NCBI RefSeq assembly: GCF_016907715.1 | Contig: NZ_JAFBCM010000001.1 | Coordinates: 3,410,001-3,474,000 of the forward strand | Direction: 5' to 3' | DNA length: 64,000 bases | Origin: Tenggerimyces flavus | GTDB taxonomy: Bacteria; Actinomycetota; Actinomycetes; Propionibacteriales; Actinopolymorphaceae | In this document: positions 17,279 through 26,046 of the stretch, piece after piece | How the letters are laid out: each line of letters begins with the position of its first letter | How positions within the stretch are numbered: position 1 is the stretch's first letter | Notes under the pieces: generated by a model | The model's database searches: none | Told to the model about the DNA's origin: nothing | The model's input: the letters and a program-made list of their open reading frames with translations, nothing else | Translations under genes and position numbers: made by a program

Positions 17279-19057
17279 ATGACCGAGCAGCTGACCGGCG
17301 CTGAGAGCCTGATCAAATCGTTGGAAGCCGCCGGCGTAGACACCGTCTTCGGCATCCCTGGCGGCGCGGTCCTGCCCGCGTACGACCCGTTGCTGGACTC
17401 CAAGCAGATCCGGCACTACCTGGTCCGGCACGAGCAGGGCGCGGGCCACGCGGCGAGCGGGTACGCGTACGCTACCGGCCGCCCCGGCGTCTGCATGGCG
17501 ACCTCGGGCCCGGGCGCCACGAACCTCGTCACCCCCATCGCGGACGCCTACATGGACTCGGTCCCGATGGTCGCGATCACCGGCCAGGTGCCGAGCGCGT
17601 CGATCGGCTCCGACGCGTTCCAGGAAGCCGACATCCGCGGCATCACCTTGCCGATCACCAAGCACTCCTATCTGGTGACCGACCCGGCGGAGATCCCGCA
17701 GGCGGTTGCCGAAGCGTTCCACATCGCGTCGACCGGGCGACCTGGACCGGTGCTCGTCGACGTGTCCAAGGACGCGATGCAGGCCATGACCACGTTCTCG
17801 TGGCCTGGCTCCGTCGACCTCCCGGGCTACCGGCCGGTCACCCGCCCGCACGCCAAGCAGGTGCGCGAGGCGGCCCGGCTGATCGCCGAGTCCCGCCGGC
17901 CCGTCCTGTACGTGGGCGGCGGGGTGCTCAGGGCCCGGGCGTCGAAGGAACTTCGCGTCCTGGCCGAGATGACCGGGATCCCAGTTGTCACCACCCTGAT
18001 GGCGCGGGGTGCGTTCCCAGACAGCCACAAGCTGCACCTGGGAATGCCCGGCATGCACGGCACGGTCGCGGCCGTCGGCGGGTTGCAGAAGGCCGATCTG
18101 CTGATCTGCCTCGGCGCGCGGTTCGACGACCGCGTGACCGGCAAGCTGTCGTCGTTCGCCCCGCACGCCAAGGTCGTGCACGCCGACGTCGACCCGGCCG
18201 AGATCTCCAAGAACCGCACGGCGGACGTGCCGATCGTCGGCGACTGCCGCGAGGTGATCGCGGACCTCGTCGTCGCGATCCAGGCCGAGCACGAGGCCGG
18301 CCGGCGTGGCGACTACGCGGCCTGGTGGCGGCTGCTCGACGAGTGGAAGTCGCGCTACCCGCTCGGCTACGACAAGCCGGACGACGGAACGATGGCGCCG
18401 CAGCAGGTCATCGAGAAGATCGGCCAGGCCGCCGGCCCCGAGGCGCTGTACGTCGCGGGCGTCGGGCAGCACCAGATGTGGGCCGCGCAGTTCATCTCCT
18501 ACGAGAACCCCGGCACGTTCATCAACTCCGGCGGCCTCGGCACGATGGGCTACTCCGTTCCCGCGGCGATGGGCGCCAAGGTCGGCGCGCCGGACAAGAC
18601 CGTGTGGTCGATCGACGGCGACGGCTGCTTCCAGATGACCAACCAGGAGCTCGCGACCTGCGCGCTGGAGGGCATCCCGATCAAGGTCGCGGTGATCAAC
18701 AACTCCAGCCTCGGCATGGTCCGGCAGTGGCAGACGCTCTTCTACGGCGGGCGATACTCCAACACCGACCTGCACCGGCGCGGCTCCGGCGGTGAGCGTC
18801 CGGACGCCGTCACGCGGATCCCGGACTTCGCCAAGCTGGCCGAGGCGTACGGCTGCGTCGGCCTGCGTTGCGAGAAGACCGAGGACATCGACGAGACGAT
18901 CGAGAAGGCGATGGAGATCAACGACCAGCCGGTCGTGGTCGACTTCGTCGTGCATCGCGACGCGATGGTGTGGCCGATGGTCGCGGCCGGCATGAGCAAC
19001 GACGACATCAAGATCGCCCGCGACCTCGCGCCGGCGTTCCACAACGACGATCTCTAG
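17279..19057 (+). CDS. ilvB: Acetolactate synthase (AHAS), large catalytic subunit
   Basis: IlvB condenses pyruvate with pyruvate or 2-oxobutyrate, the first common step to valine/leucine and isoleucine. The 592-aa ThDP enzyme has the catalytic Glu52 in [15 protein letters not shown], the FAD/ThDP core GGRYSNTDL, and the ThDP-Mg motif [15 protein letters not shown] ending in the paired Asn-Asn. The start is ATG 17279 after an AAGGGGCGAAG site; in-frame codons upstream overlap the attenuator hairpin and are not coding. ilvN follows 9 bp later. Confidence 0.97.
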   Translation: MTEQLTGAESLIKSLEAAGVDTVFGIPGGAVLPAYDPLLDSKQIRHYLVRHEQGAGHAASGYAYATGRPGVCMATSGPGATNLVTPIADAYMDSVPMVAITGQVPSASIGSDAFQEADIRGITLPITKHSYLVTDPAEIPQAVAEAFHIASTGRPGPVLVDVSKDAMQAMTTFSWPGSVDLPGYRPVTRPHAKQVREAARLIAESRRPVLYVGGGVLRARASKELRVLAEMTGIPVVTTLMARGAFPDSHKLHLGMPGMHGTVAAVGGLQKADLLICLGARFDDRVTGKLSSFAPHAKVVHADVDPAEISKNRTADVPIVGDCREVIADLVVAIQAEHEAGRRGDYAAWWRLLDEWKSRYPLGYDKPDDGTMAPQQVIEKIGQAAGPEALYVAGVGQHQMWAAQFISYENPGTFINSGGLGTMGYSVPAAMGAKVGAPDKTVWSIDGDGCFQMTNQELATCALEGIPIKVAVINNSSLGMVRQWQTLFYGGRYSNTDLHRRGSGGERPDAVTRIPDFAKLAEAYGCVGLRCEKTEDIDETIEKAMEINDQPVVVDFVVHRDAMVWPMVAAGMSNDDIKIARDLAPAFHNDDL

Positions 19058-19066
19058 GAGCAGGGG

Positions 19067-19591
19067 ATGTCTCGCCACACGCTTTCCGTCCTTGTGGAGA
19101 ACAAGCCGAGCGTTCTCGCCCGCGTCGCAGGGCTGTTCTCCCGCCGCGGCTTCAACATCGACTCGCTCGCGGTCGGTCCCACCGAGCATCCGGAGATCTC
19201 CCGGATGACGGTCGTCGTGAACGTCGAGGATCTGCCTTTGGAGCAGGTCACGAAGCAGCTGAACAAGCTCGTGAACGTGATCAAGATCGTCGAGCTCGAC
19301 TCGTCGACGTCGGTGCAGCGCGAACTCCTGCTGGTGAAGGTGAAGGCCGACATCCAGACGCGGGGGAACGTGCTCGAAGCCGTCGAGCTGTTCCGCGCCA
19401 AGGTCGTCGACGTCGCGACCGACTCGATGACGATCGAGGCGACCGGCAGCAAGGACAAGCTGGAGGCGATGCTGCGCGTGCTCGAACCGTTCGGGATCCG
19501 CGAGCTCGTCCAGTCCGGCATGGTCGCGATCGGCCGCGGCGGGCGTTCGATCACGGACCGGACGCTCAGGTCGCTGGATCGCACGGCGTAA
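19067..19591 (+). CDS. ilvN: Acetolactate synthase small regulatory subunit
   Basis: The 174-aa protein has an N-terminal ACT domain (MSRHTLSVLVENKPSVLARVAGLFSRRG split over residues 1-28, then FNIDSLAVGPTEHPEISRMT) and the C-terminal ALS_ss_C domain (QRELLLVKVKADIQTRGNVLE). It binds valine and gives feedback inhibition while raising activity of IlvB. The ATG follows AGGAGCAGGGG. It is the second gene of the ilvB-ilvN-ilvC unit and is the usual length. Confidence 0.97.
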   Translation: MSRHTLSVLVENKPSVLARVAGLFSRRGFNIDSLAVGPTEHPEISRMTVVVNVEDLPLEQVTKQLNKLVNVIKIVELDSSTSVQRELLLVKVKADIQTRGNVLEAVELFRAKVVDVATDSMTIEATGSKDKLEAMLRVLEPFGIRELVQSGMVAIGRGGRSITDRTLRSLDRTA

Positions 19592-19600
19592 CGTACGTAG

Positions 19601-20677
<1,077 letters not shown>

Positions 20678-20680
20678 ATG

Positions 20681-20826
20681 GGTCGCACCGGTCGGCGGCA
20701 TAGGCGTCGCCTGCTCGGCGGAGGGCATCGATGGCGCACGTCCCCTCGCCACCTCGAGTGGCGTTGGGGCGCCATCGATGCACCGGGAGCCGAGCAAGCA
20801 ACGCCGCCGCCGATGCTCTTGCGACC
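20681..20826. repeat. 146-bp imperfect hairpin between ilvC and serA
   Basis: Outer arms begin GGTCGCA (20681) and end TGCGACC (20826). Inner arms are perfect: GCATCGATGGCGC pairs with GCGCCATCGATGC, and the apex has CGCCAC / GTGGCG. About 58-bp arms pair at roughly three in four positions. It may terminate or protect the ilvC message, or be a degenerate palindromic element. The rest of the gap to serA holds a second inverted repeat, TGGGCCCGG (20854-20862) with CCGGGCCCA (20897-20905). Confidence 0.65.
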
Positions 20827-20951
20827 GGGTTGAACGAGTCGTAGCCAGGCCGCTGGGCCCGGTCCAGTCCTCTTGTGGTTATCCTGAGAGAGCCGGCCGG
20901 GCCCATTGTCGTGCTCGGGGGAAATCCTGAGCCGACCTGGAAGGCCGAGCC

Positions 20952-22541
20952 GTGCCGAAACCCGTCGTTCTGATCGCGGAAGAGCTCTCCCCTGCGACCG
21001 TCGAAGCGTTGGGCCCCGACTTCGAGATCCGCCACGCGAACGGTGCCGACCGCGCCGAGCTGCTGGCCGTGATCCCCGAGGTCGACGCGATCCTCATCCG
21101 GTCCGCCACCAAGGTCGACGCCGAGGCGCTTGCCGCCGCGACGCGCCTGAAGGTCGTCGCGCGCGCCGGTGTCGGGCTCGACAACGTCGATGTGAAGGCC
21201 GCGACCCAGGCCGGCGTGATGGTCGTGAACGCCCCGCTGTCCAACGTCGTCTCGGCCGCTGAGCACGCCATCGGCTTGCTGCTCGCGGTCGCACGCAACA
21301 TCCCCGCCGCGAACTCGTCGCTCCGCGCGGGGGAGTGGAAGCGCAGCAAGTACACGGGCACCGAGCTTTATGAGAAGACCATCGGCGTGCTCGGCCTCGG
21401 CCGGATCGGCGTGCTCGTCGCGCAGCGGCTGTCCGCGTTCGGCATGAACGTGATCGCGTACGACCCGTACGTGCAGCCCGGCCGCGCCGCGCAGATGGGC
21501 GTGCGTCTCGTACCGCTGCCGGAGCTGCTCGCCGCCGCGGACATGATCACCGTCCACCTGCCGAAGACGCCGGAGACGCTGGGGCTGCTCGGTGAGGCCG
21601 AGCTGGCGCTGGTGAAGCCCGGTGTGCTGATCGTCAACGCGGCGCGTGGTGGGCTCGTTGACGAGCACGCTTTGTATGTGGCGTTGAAGGAAGGTCGCGT
21701 CGCGGGTGCGGGCATCGACGTGTTCGTGACCGAGCCGACGACGGAGTCGCCGCTGTTCGAGCTGGAGAACGTCGTCGTGACGCCGCACCTCGGCGCGTCC
21801 ACTGAGGAGGCGCAGGAGAAGGCGGGCATCGCGGTCGCGCGTTCGGTGCGGTTGGCGCTGGCCGGCGAGCTGGTACCGGACGCGGTGAACGTGCAGGGCG
21901 GTGTGATCGCGGAGGACGTACGGCCGGGGATTCCGCTGACGGAGAAGCTCGGACGGATCTTCACCGCGCTCGCCGGCGAGGTCGCGCAGCAGCTCGATGT
22001 CGAGGTGCGCGGCGAGATCACCGAGCACGACGTGAAGGTGCTCGAGCTCGCGGCGCTGAAGGGCGTGTTCACCGACGTCGTGGAGGAGCAGGTCTCGTAC
22101 GTCAACGCGCCCTTGCTCGCGGCCGAACGCGGGCTCGAGGTACGGCTGGTGACCGACGCGGACAGCCCGGAGTTCCGCAACCTGGTCACGCTGCGCGGCA
22201 CGCTCGCGGACGGGCGTCAAGTCTCGGTTGCGGGAACGCTGGTCGGGCCGAAGCACCACGAAAAGCTCGTGGAGGTTGACGGTTTCGACATCGAGATCGA
22301 GCCGGCGGCACACATGGCGGTGCTGCGGTACGTCGACCGGCCGGGCATCGTCGGCGTGGTCGGGCGGATCCTCGGCGAGACGAACGTCAACATCGCGGGC
22401 ATGCAGGTCTCGCGCGATCGCAAGGGCGGCCAGGCACTCGTCGCGATGACCGTCGACTCGGCGATTCCGCAGGCGGCGTTGGACGAGATCGTGCGCGAGA
22501 TCGACGCGGTGAACGCCCGCTCCATCGACCTCGACGACTGA
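20952..22541 (+). CDS. serA: D-3-phosphoglycerate dehydrogenase
   Basis: SerA commits 3-phosphoglycerate to serine synthesis. The 529-aa protein has the long actinobacterial architecture: a substrate/NAD domain with GLGRIGVLVAQRLSAFGM, catalytic NAARGGLVDE and TPHLGASTEEAQ (His), an intervening allosteric-substrate-binding domain (about 320-450) and a C-terminal ACT domain (VLRYVDRPGIVGVVGRILGE) for serine feedback. The start is GTG 20952 after TGGAAGG. Its separation from ilvC by hairpins suggests its own promoter. Confidence 0.97.
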   Translation: MPKPVVLIAEELSPATVEALGPDFEIRHANGADRAELLAVIPEVDAILIRSATKVDAEALAAATRLKVVARAGVGLDNVDVKAATQAGVMVVNAPLSNVVSAAEHAIGLLLAVARNIPAANSSLRAGEWKRSKYTGTELYEKTIGVLGLGRIGVLVAQRLSAFGMNVIAYDPYVQPGRAAQMGVRLVPLPELLAAADMITVHLPKTPETLGLLGEAELALVKPGVLIVNAARGGLVDEHALYVALKEGRVAGAGIDVFVTEPTTESPLFELENVVVTPHLGASTEEAQEKAGIAVARSVRLALAGELVPDAVNVQGGVIAEDVRPGIPLTEKLGRIFTALAGEVAQQLDVEVRGEITEHDVKVLELAALKGVFTDVVEEQVSYVNAPLLAAERGLEVRLVTDADSPEFRNLVTLRGTLADGRQVSVAGTLVGPKHHEKLVEVDGFDIEIEPAAHMAVLRYVDRPGIVGVVGRILGETNVNIAGMQVSRDRKGGQALVAMTVDSAIPQAALDEIVREIDAVNARSIDLDD

Positions 22542-22673
22542 CGCTCCGCCAGCTGTCCACATCTCCACAGGCGAATCGCACTTCACCCACCCAAACGGGG
22601 TTGGCAAGCGCTTTCGTGTGCCTCGGAACCCCGGTTCAGTGGGTAAAGTGCGCCCGGCTGTGGACGGAGGTGG

Positions 22674-23240
22674 CTAGCGGCGGGTGGCGATCAGGACCGA
22701 AGCGTCGGTGGCGACCATGATCTCGGCGGTCGTGAACCGTTCGTCCAGCAACCACTCCTGGCGCATCGCGTCCACCCGCCCGTTGTACATCGGCGGCCAG
22801 GTCTCGCACGGGGTGAAGTCGTCCAGGACGACCATGCCGCCCGGCGTCATGATGTCGCCCGCGACGTCCGGGCCGGCGCGCTTGGCCTCGCGGACGTCCA
22901 GGAACAGTAGCGAGAACGGCGCGTGCTCGGCGAGCTCCTTCCAGTCCGCCTCGAGCACCTCGACCGACTCGTCGCCGGCGAACATCTCCCGTACGGCCGA
23001 CACCAGCCCGGGGTCGTGCTCAGCGGTCAGCAGGTGGGCACCGTTCCGCATCCCGCTCCGCAGCCAGGCCGAACCGACGCCGCAGCCCGTACCGGTCTCA
23101 GCGAGCACGCCGTCGCGGGTGGCAGCCAGCGAGGCGAGCAGCCGGCCGGTCTCGTTCCGGCAGGACGAGACGTACCCACGTTGTCGCGACAGCTGATGGG
23201 CGCGCGCGACGACGGGTGGCAGGTGAGGCGGGGCACTCAT
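22674..23240 (-). CDS. Class I SAM-dependent methyltransferase-like protein
   Basis: The 188-aa protein has the SAM-binding motif I as LAETGTGCGVGSAWLRSG, an acidic end of strand 2 (TAEHDPGLV) and SLLFLDVREAKRAG followed by GGMVVLDDFTP, which resembles the O-methyltransferase/class I fold. I took ATG 23240; upstream in-frame codons lack homology. No clear ribosome site is present, so it may be leaderless. It stands alone between serA and leuB on the opposite strand. The substrate is unknown. Confidence 0.75.
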   Translation of the reverse strand: MSAPPHLPPVVARAHQLSRQRGYVSSCRNETGRLLASLAATRDGVLAETGTGCGVGSAWLRSGMRNGAHLLTAEHDPGLVSAVREMFAGDESVEVLEADWKELAEHAPFSLLFLDVREAKRAGPDVAGDIMTPGGMVVLDDFTPCETWPPMYNGRVDAMRQEWLLDERFTTAEIMVATDASVLIATRR

Positions 23241-23419
23241 GCGGGGGAGTGTCGCATATCGACGCGCGTCCGCCGATAGGAAGAAGCCTCGTTCGGACGG
23301 ACTGCACGCCTCGGCTGTCTGGGCGGCTGACGGACAAGGACGCGCACCGTCTCGGCATGCGAGAAGTTCTGTCTTGAGACAGACAACTACTTGGATGTCC
23401 AACTAATGTCGTCCTCATC

Positions 23420-23464
23420 ATGCGGCGAGTAGTCATCCTTCTCAGCCGCGGCGGGGCTCGGTAG
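23420..23464 (+). CDS. Candidate leuB leader peptide
   Basis: A 14-codon ORF, ATG to TAG, encodes MRRVVILLSRGGAR with five consecutive branched-chain codons (Val-Val-Ile-Leu-Leu). TAATGT (23404-23409) could be its -10 box. A hairpin follows directly at 23467-23506. The composition and position are those of an attenuator leader, but the leuB start is about 250 bp further on, with another small ORF between. Confidence 0.6.
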   Translation: MRRVVILLSRGGAR

Positions 23465-23466
23465 GA

Positions 23467-23506
23467 CGGGCCAGCACCCCGTCGCGGAGTCTTTCGCGCT
23501 GGCCCG
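23467..23506 (+). promoter_or_regulatory. Hairpin after the leuB leader peptide
   Basis: CGGGCCAGC (23467-23475) pairs with GCTGGCCCG (23498-23506), and an inner CGCG/CGCG extends the stem. It begins 2 bp past the leader stop. There is no T-tract, so it may be an antiterminator/pause hairpin or a translational switch rather than an intrinsic terminator. Confidence 0.5.
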
Positions 23507-23536
23507 AATCCGTAAGCCAGCAAGGAAGAATTCGAA

Positions 23537-23638
23537 ATGACCGAGGCGCAGCAGTTGGCCAACCAGGCCCTCCAGGAAGCCATGGACCGCCGAGACAACG
23601 GTGGCGAGACCGGGCACGAGGACCACTCCGCTCACTAG
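23537..23638 (+). CDS. Small ORF (33 aa) upstream of leuB
   Basis: ATG 23537 follows a good AAGGAAGAA ribosome site and gives MTEAQQLANQALQEAMDRRD followed by a Gly/His/Glu-rich tail ending HSAH. The first half is an amphipathic helix and the second half is polar. It ends 75 bp before leuB. The strong ribosome site suggests that it is translated. Function is unknown, and it may take part in leuB control or be an independent small protein. Confidence 0.45.
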   Translation: MTEAQQLANQALQEAMDRRDNGGETGHEDHSAH

Positions 23639-23713
23639 AGCACTACTCGTCGATCTGTCCGAATGCTAGGACGGCATGTCCGGCATCCGGACGCTCCAGA
23701 TATGGTGAACCGC

Positions 23714-24769
23714 ATGTCGCGCAGCATTCGCCTTGCCGTGATCGGTGGGGACTACATCGGTCCCGAGGTCACTGCCGAGGCCGTGAAGGTCCTCCAGGCC
23801 GTCGCCCCGTCGTACGACACCACGCTCGAGACGACGGACTACGACCTGGGCGCCAACCGCTACCTCGCGACCGGCGAGGTGCTTCCGGACAAGGTGCTCG
23901 CCGAGCTTCGCGACCACGACGCGATCCTGCTCGGCGCGGTCGGCGGACGTCCGGGCGACCCGAACCTGCCGCCCGGCATCCTCGAGCGCGGGTTGCTGCT
24001 GCGGATCCGGTTCGAGTTCGACCACTACGTGAACCTGCGGCCCTCGAAGCTGTTCCCCGGCGTTCCTTCTCCGCTCGCCGGTGAGCCGGAGATCGACTTC
24101 GTCGTGGTCCGCGAGGGCACCGAAGGCCTGTACGTCGGCAACGGCGGCGTCGTCCGCAAGGACACCCCGCACGAGCTGGCGACCGAGATCAGCATCAACA
24201 CCGCGCACGGCGTCGACCGCGTCGTCCGTGACGCGTTCCGCCGCGCGCAGGCACGGCGCGGGAAGCTCACGCTGGTCCACAAGACCAACGTGCTCGTGCA
24301 CGCCGGCGGGCTGTGGTCGCGTACGGTCGACCGGGTCTCGCAGGAGTTCCCCGACGTCACCGTCGACTACCTGCACGTCGACGCGGCGACGATCTTCATG
24401 GTGACGCAGCCGGACCGGTTCGACGTCATCGTCACCGACAACCTGTTCGGCGACATCATCACCGACCTGGCCGCCGCCGTGACCGGCGGAATCGGCCTCG
24501 CGGCGAGCGGGAACGTCAACCCCGACGGCACCGCTCCCAGCATGTTCGAGCCTGTGCACGGCTCGGCCCCCGACATCGCCGGCACGGGCAAGGCCGACCC
24601 CACGGCCGCCATCTTGTCCGCGGCTCTGCTGCTCGACCACCTCGGGCTGGCCGACGCCGCCCGCCGAGTCGAGGACACGGTGCACGCCGACCTCGCGGAG
24701 CGAACGGCGGGCACGACCCGTACGACCGCCGAGATCGGCGACGCGATCGCCAGCCGAGTAGCCACGTAG
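23714..24769 (+). CDS. leuB: 3-isopropylmalate dehydrogenase
   Basis: LeuB oxidatively decarboxylates 3-isopropylmalate to 2-oxoisocaproate in leucine synthesis. The 351-aa protein has [32 protein letters not shown], the substrate arginines in [43 protein letters not shown] and the NAD-binding [12 protein letters not shown] with [12 protein letters not shown]. The loop reads GDYIG rather than the commoner GDGIG. I chose ATG 23714; ATG 23702 would add four residues. A leader ORF and hairpin lie upstream and a strong terminator downstream. Confidence 0.93.
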   Translation: MSRSIRLAVIGGDYIGPEVTAEAVKVLQAVAPSYDTTLETTDYDLGANRYLATGEVLPDKVLAELRDHDAILLGAVGGRPGDPNLPPGILERGLLLRIRFEFDHYVNLRPSKLFPGVPSPLAGEPEIDFVVVREGTEGLYVGNGGVVRKDTPHELATEISINTAHGVDRVVRDAFRRAQARRGKLTLVHKTNVLVHAGGLWSRTVDRVSQEFPDVTVDYLHVDAATIFMVTQPDRFDVIVTDNLFGDIITDLAAAVTGGIGLAASGNVNPDGTAPSMFEPVHGSAPDIAGTGKADPTAAILSAALLLDHLGLADAARRVEDTVHADLAERTAGTTRTTAEIGDAIASRVAT

Positions 24770-24802
24770 AGCTGTGGCGCGCCCCCGCGGCGCACGCAGC
24801 TC

Positions 24803-24840
24803 ACACCGCCTGCCGGCTTCGGCAGGCGGTGTTTCTTGTC
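24803..24840 (+). terminator. Intrinsic terminator after leuB
   Basis: ACCGCCTGCCG (24805-24815), loop GCTT and CGGCAGGCGGT (24820-24830) form a perfect 11-bp stem followed by GTTTCTTGT. It isolates leuB from ilvE. Confidence 0.85.
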
Positions 24841-24886
24841 CCCATACTTTTCTGACGAGACATTCACGATTGGGTACGGTGCAGCC

Positions 24887-25981
24887 ATGACCGCAAGCCT
24901 CGAGTACGCCCGCCAGCTGACGGACTCGCCGGTGCCGCCCGAGCGGCGTGACGAGATCCTCGCCGACCCGGGATTCGGCAAGTTCTTCACCGACCACATG
25001 GTCGAGGTGAGCTGGACCGCGGAGCGTGGCTGGCACGACGCCGTGATCAAGCCGTACGGTCCGTTGCTCATCGACCCGGCGTCGGCTGTCCTGCACTACG
25101 CGCAGGAGATCTTCGAGGGCCTGAAGGCGTATCGCCATCCCGACGGGTCGATCTGGACGTTCCGCCCGGACGCCAACGCGCGGCGGTTCGCCAACTCCGC
25201 CAAGCGGTTGGCGCTGCCGACGCTGCCGGAGGACGACTTCGTGGCGGCCCTGGACCTGCTGGTGTCGACGGACGCCGCGTGGGTGCCGTCGGGCGGGGAG
25301 AAGAGCCTGTACCTGCGGCCGTTCATGTACGGCTCGGAGGCGTTCATCGGCGTGCGGCCGTCTGCCGAGGTCAAGTTCATCGCGATCGCCTCGCCAGCCG
25401 GGCCGTACTTCGCTTCGGGCGTGAAGCCGGTGTCGATCTGGCTGTCCGAGGAGTACACGCGAGCAGCGATCGGCGGCACGGGCGCGGCGAAGTGCGGCGG
25501 CAACTACGCGGCCTCGCTGGTGGCGCAGCAGGAGGCGATCGCCAACGGGTGCGAGCAGGTCGCGTTCCTCGACGCCGTCGAGCGCCGGTGGATCGAGGAG
25601 CTCGGCGGAATGAACCTGTGGTTCGTGCAGGACGACGGCTCGATCGTGACGCCGGAGCTGACCGGCACGATCCTCGAGGGCATCACGCGGGACGCGATCA
25701 TCGCGCTGGCCGGTTCGCTGGGCCACAAGGTCGAGGAACGCAAGATCGAGCTCGACGAGTGGCGTACGGGCGTCGAGTCGGGCCGGATCGTCGAGGTCTT
25801 CGCCTGTGGCACCGCCGCCGTGATCACCCCCGTCGGCTCCCTCAAATGGCGCGGCGGCGAGATCGTGATGGCCAAGGAAGGCGACGCCACCCCCGTCGCC
25901 AGCGAGATCCGCTCCCGCCTGCTCGACATCCAGTACGGCCGCGCCGAGGACCCCCACGGCTGGATGCACCGCGTCGCGTAG
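24887..25981 (+). CDS. ilvE: Branched-chain amino-acid aminotransferase
   Basis: IlvE transaminates the three branched-chain 2-oxo acids with glutamate. The 364-aa length and motifs fit the actinobacterial class IV (BCAT type II) PLP enzyme: HYAQEIFEGLKAYRHPDGSI, LYLRPFMYGSE and the PLP-Lys segment GTGAAKCGGNYAAS. Further landmarks are EELGGMNLWFV and FACGTAAVITPVG. The start ATG 24887 agrees with family N-termini; the longer frame runs into the leuB terminator. It follows leuB but is transcriptionally separated from it. Confidence 0.96.
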   Translation: MTASLEYARQLTDSPVPPERRDEILADPGFGKFFTDHMVEVSWTAERGWHDAVIKPYGPLLIDPASAVLHYAQEIFEGLKAYRHPDGSIWTFRPDANARRFANSAKRLALPTLPEDDFVAALDLLVSTDAAWVPSGGEKSLYLRPFMYGSEAFIGVRPSAEVKFIAIASPAGPYFASGVKPVSIWLSEEYTRAAIGGTGAAKCGGNYAASLVAQQEAIANGCEQVAFLDAVERRWIEELGGMNLWFVQDDGSIVTPELTGTILEGITRDAIIALAGSLGHKVEERKIELDEWRTGVESGRIVEVFACGTAAVITPVGSLKWRGGEIVMAKEGDATPVASEIRSRLLDIQYGRAEDPHGWMHRVA

Positions 25982-26046
25982 GGCGTGAGACACCTCACGG
26001 TATCGAGTAATTCACCACCCGTTGAGTTTCCTGTTACCTTGGATTC

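Noticed and set aside
20827..20951. A riboswitch or T-box ahead of serA
   Set aside because: One inverted repeat (TGGGCCCGG/CCGGGCCCA) is present, but no T-box sequence or known aptamer core could be recognised.
23537..23638. 33-aa ORF as a RiPP precursor
   Set aside because: There is no Cys/Ser/Thr-rich core, no leader-core boundary and no maturase gene nearby. Its link to leuB control is a better guess.
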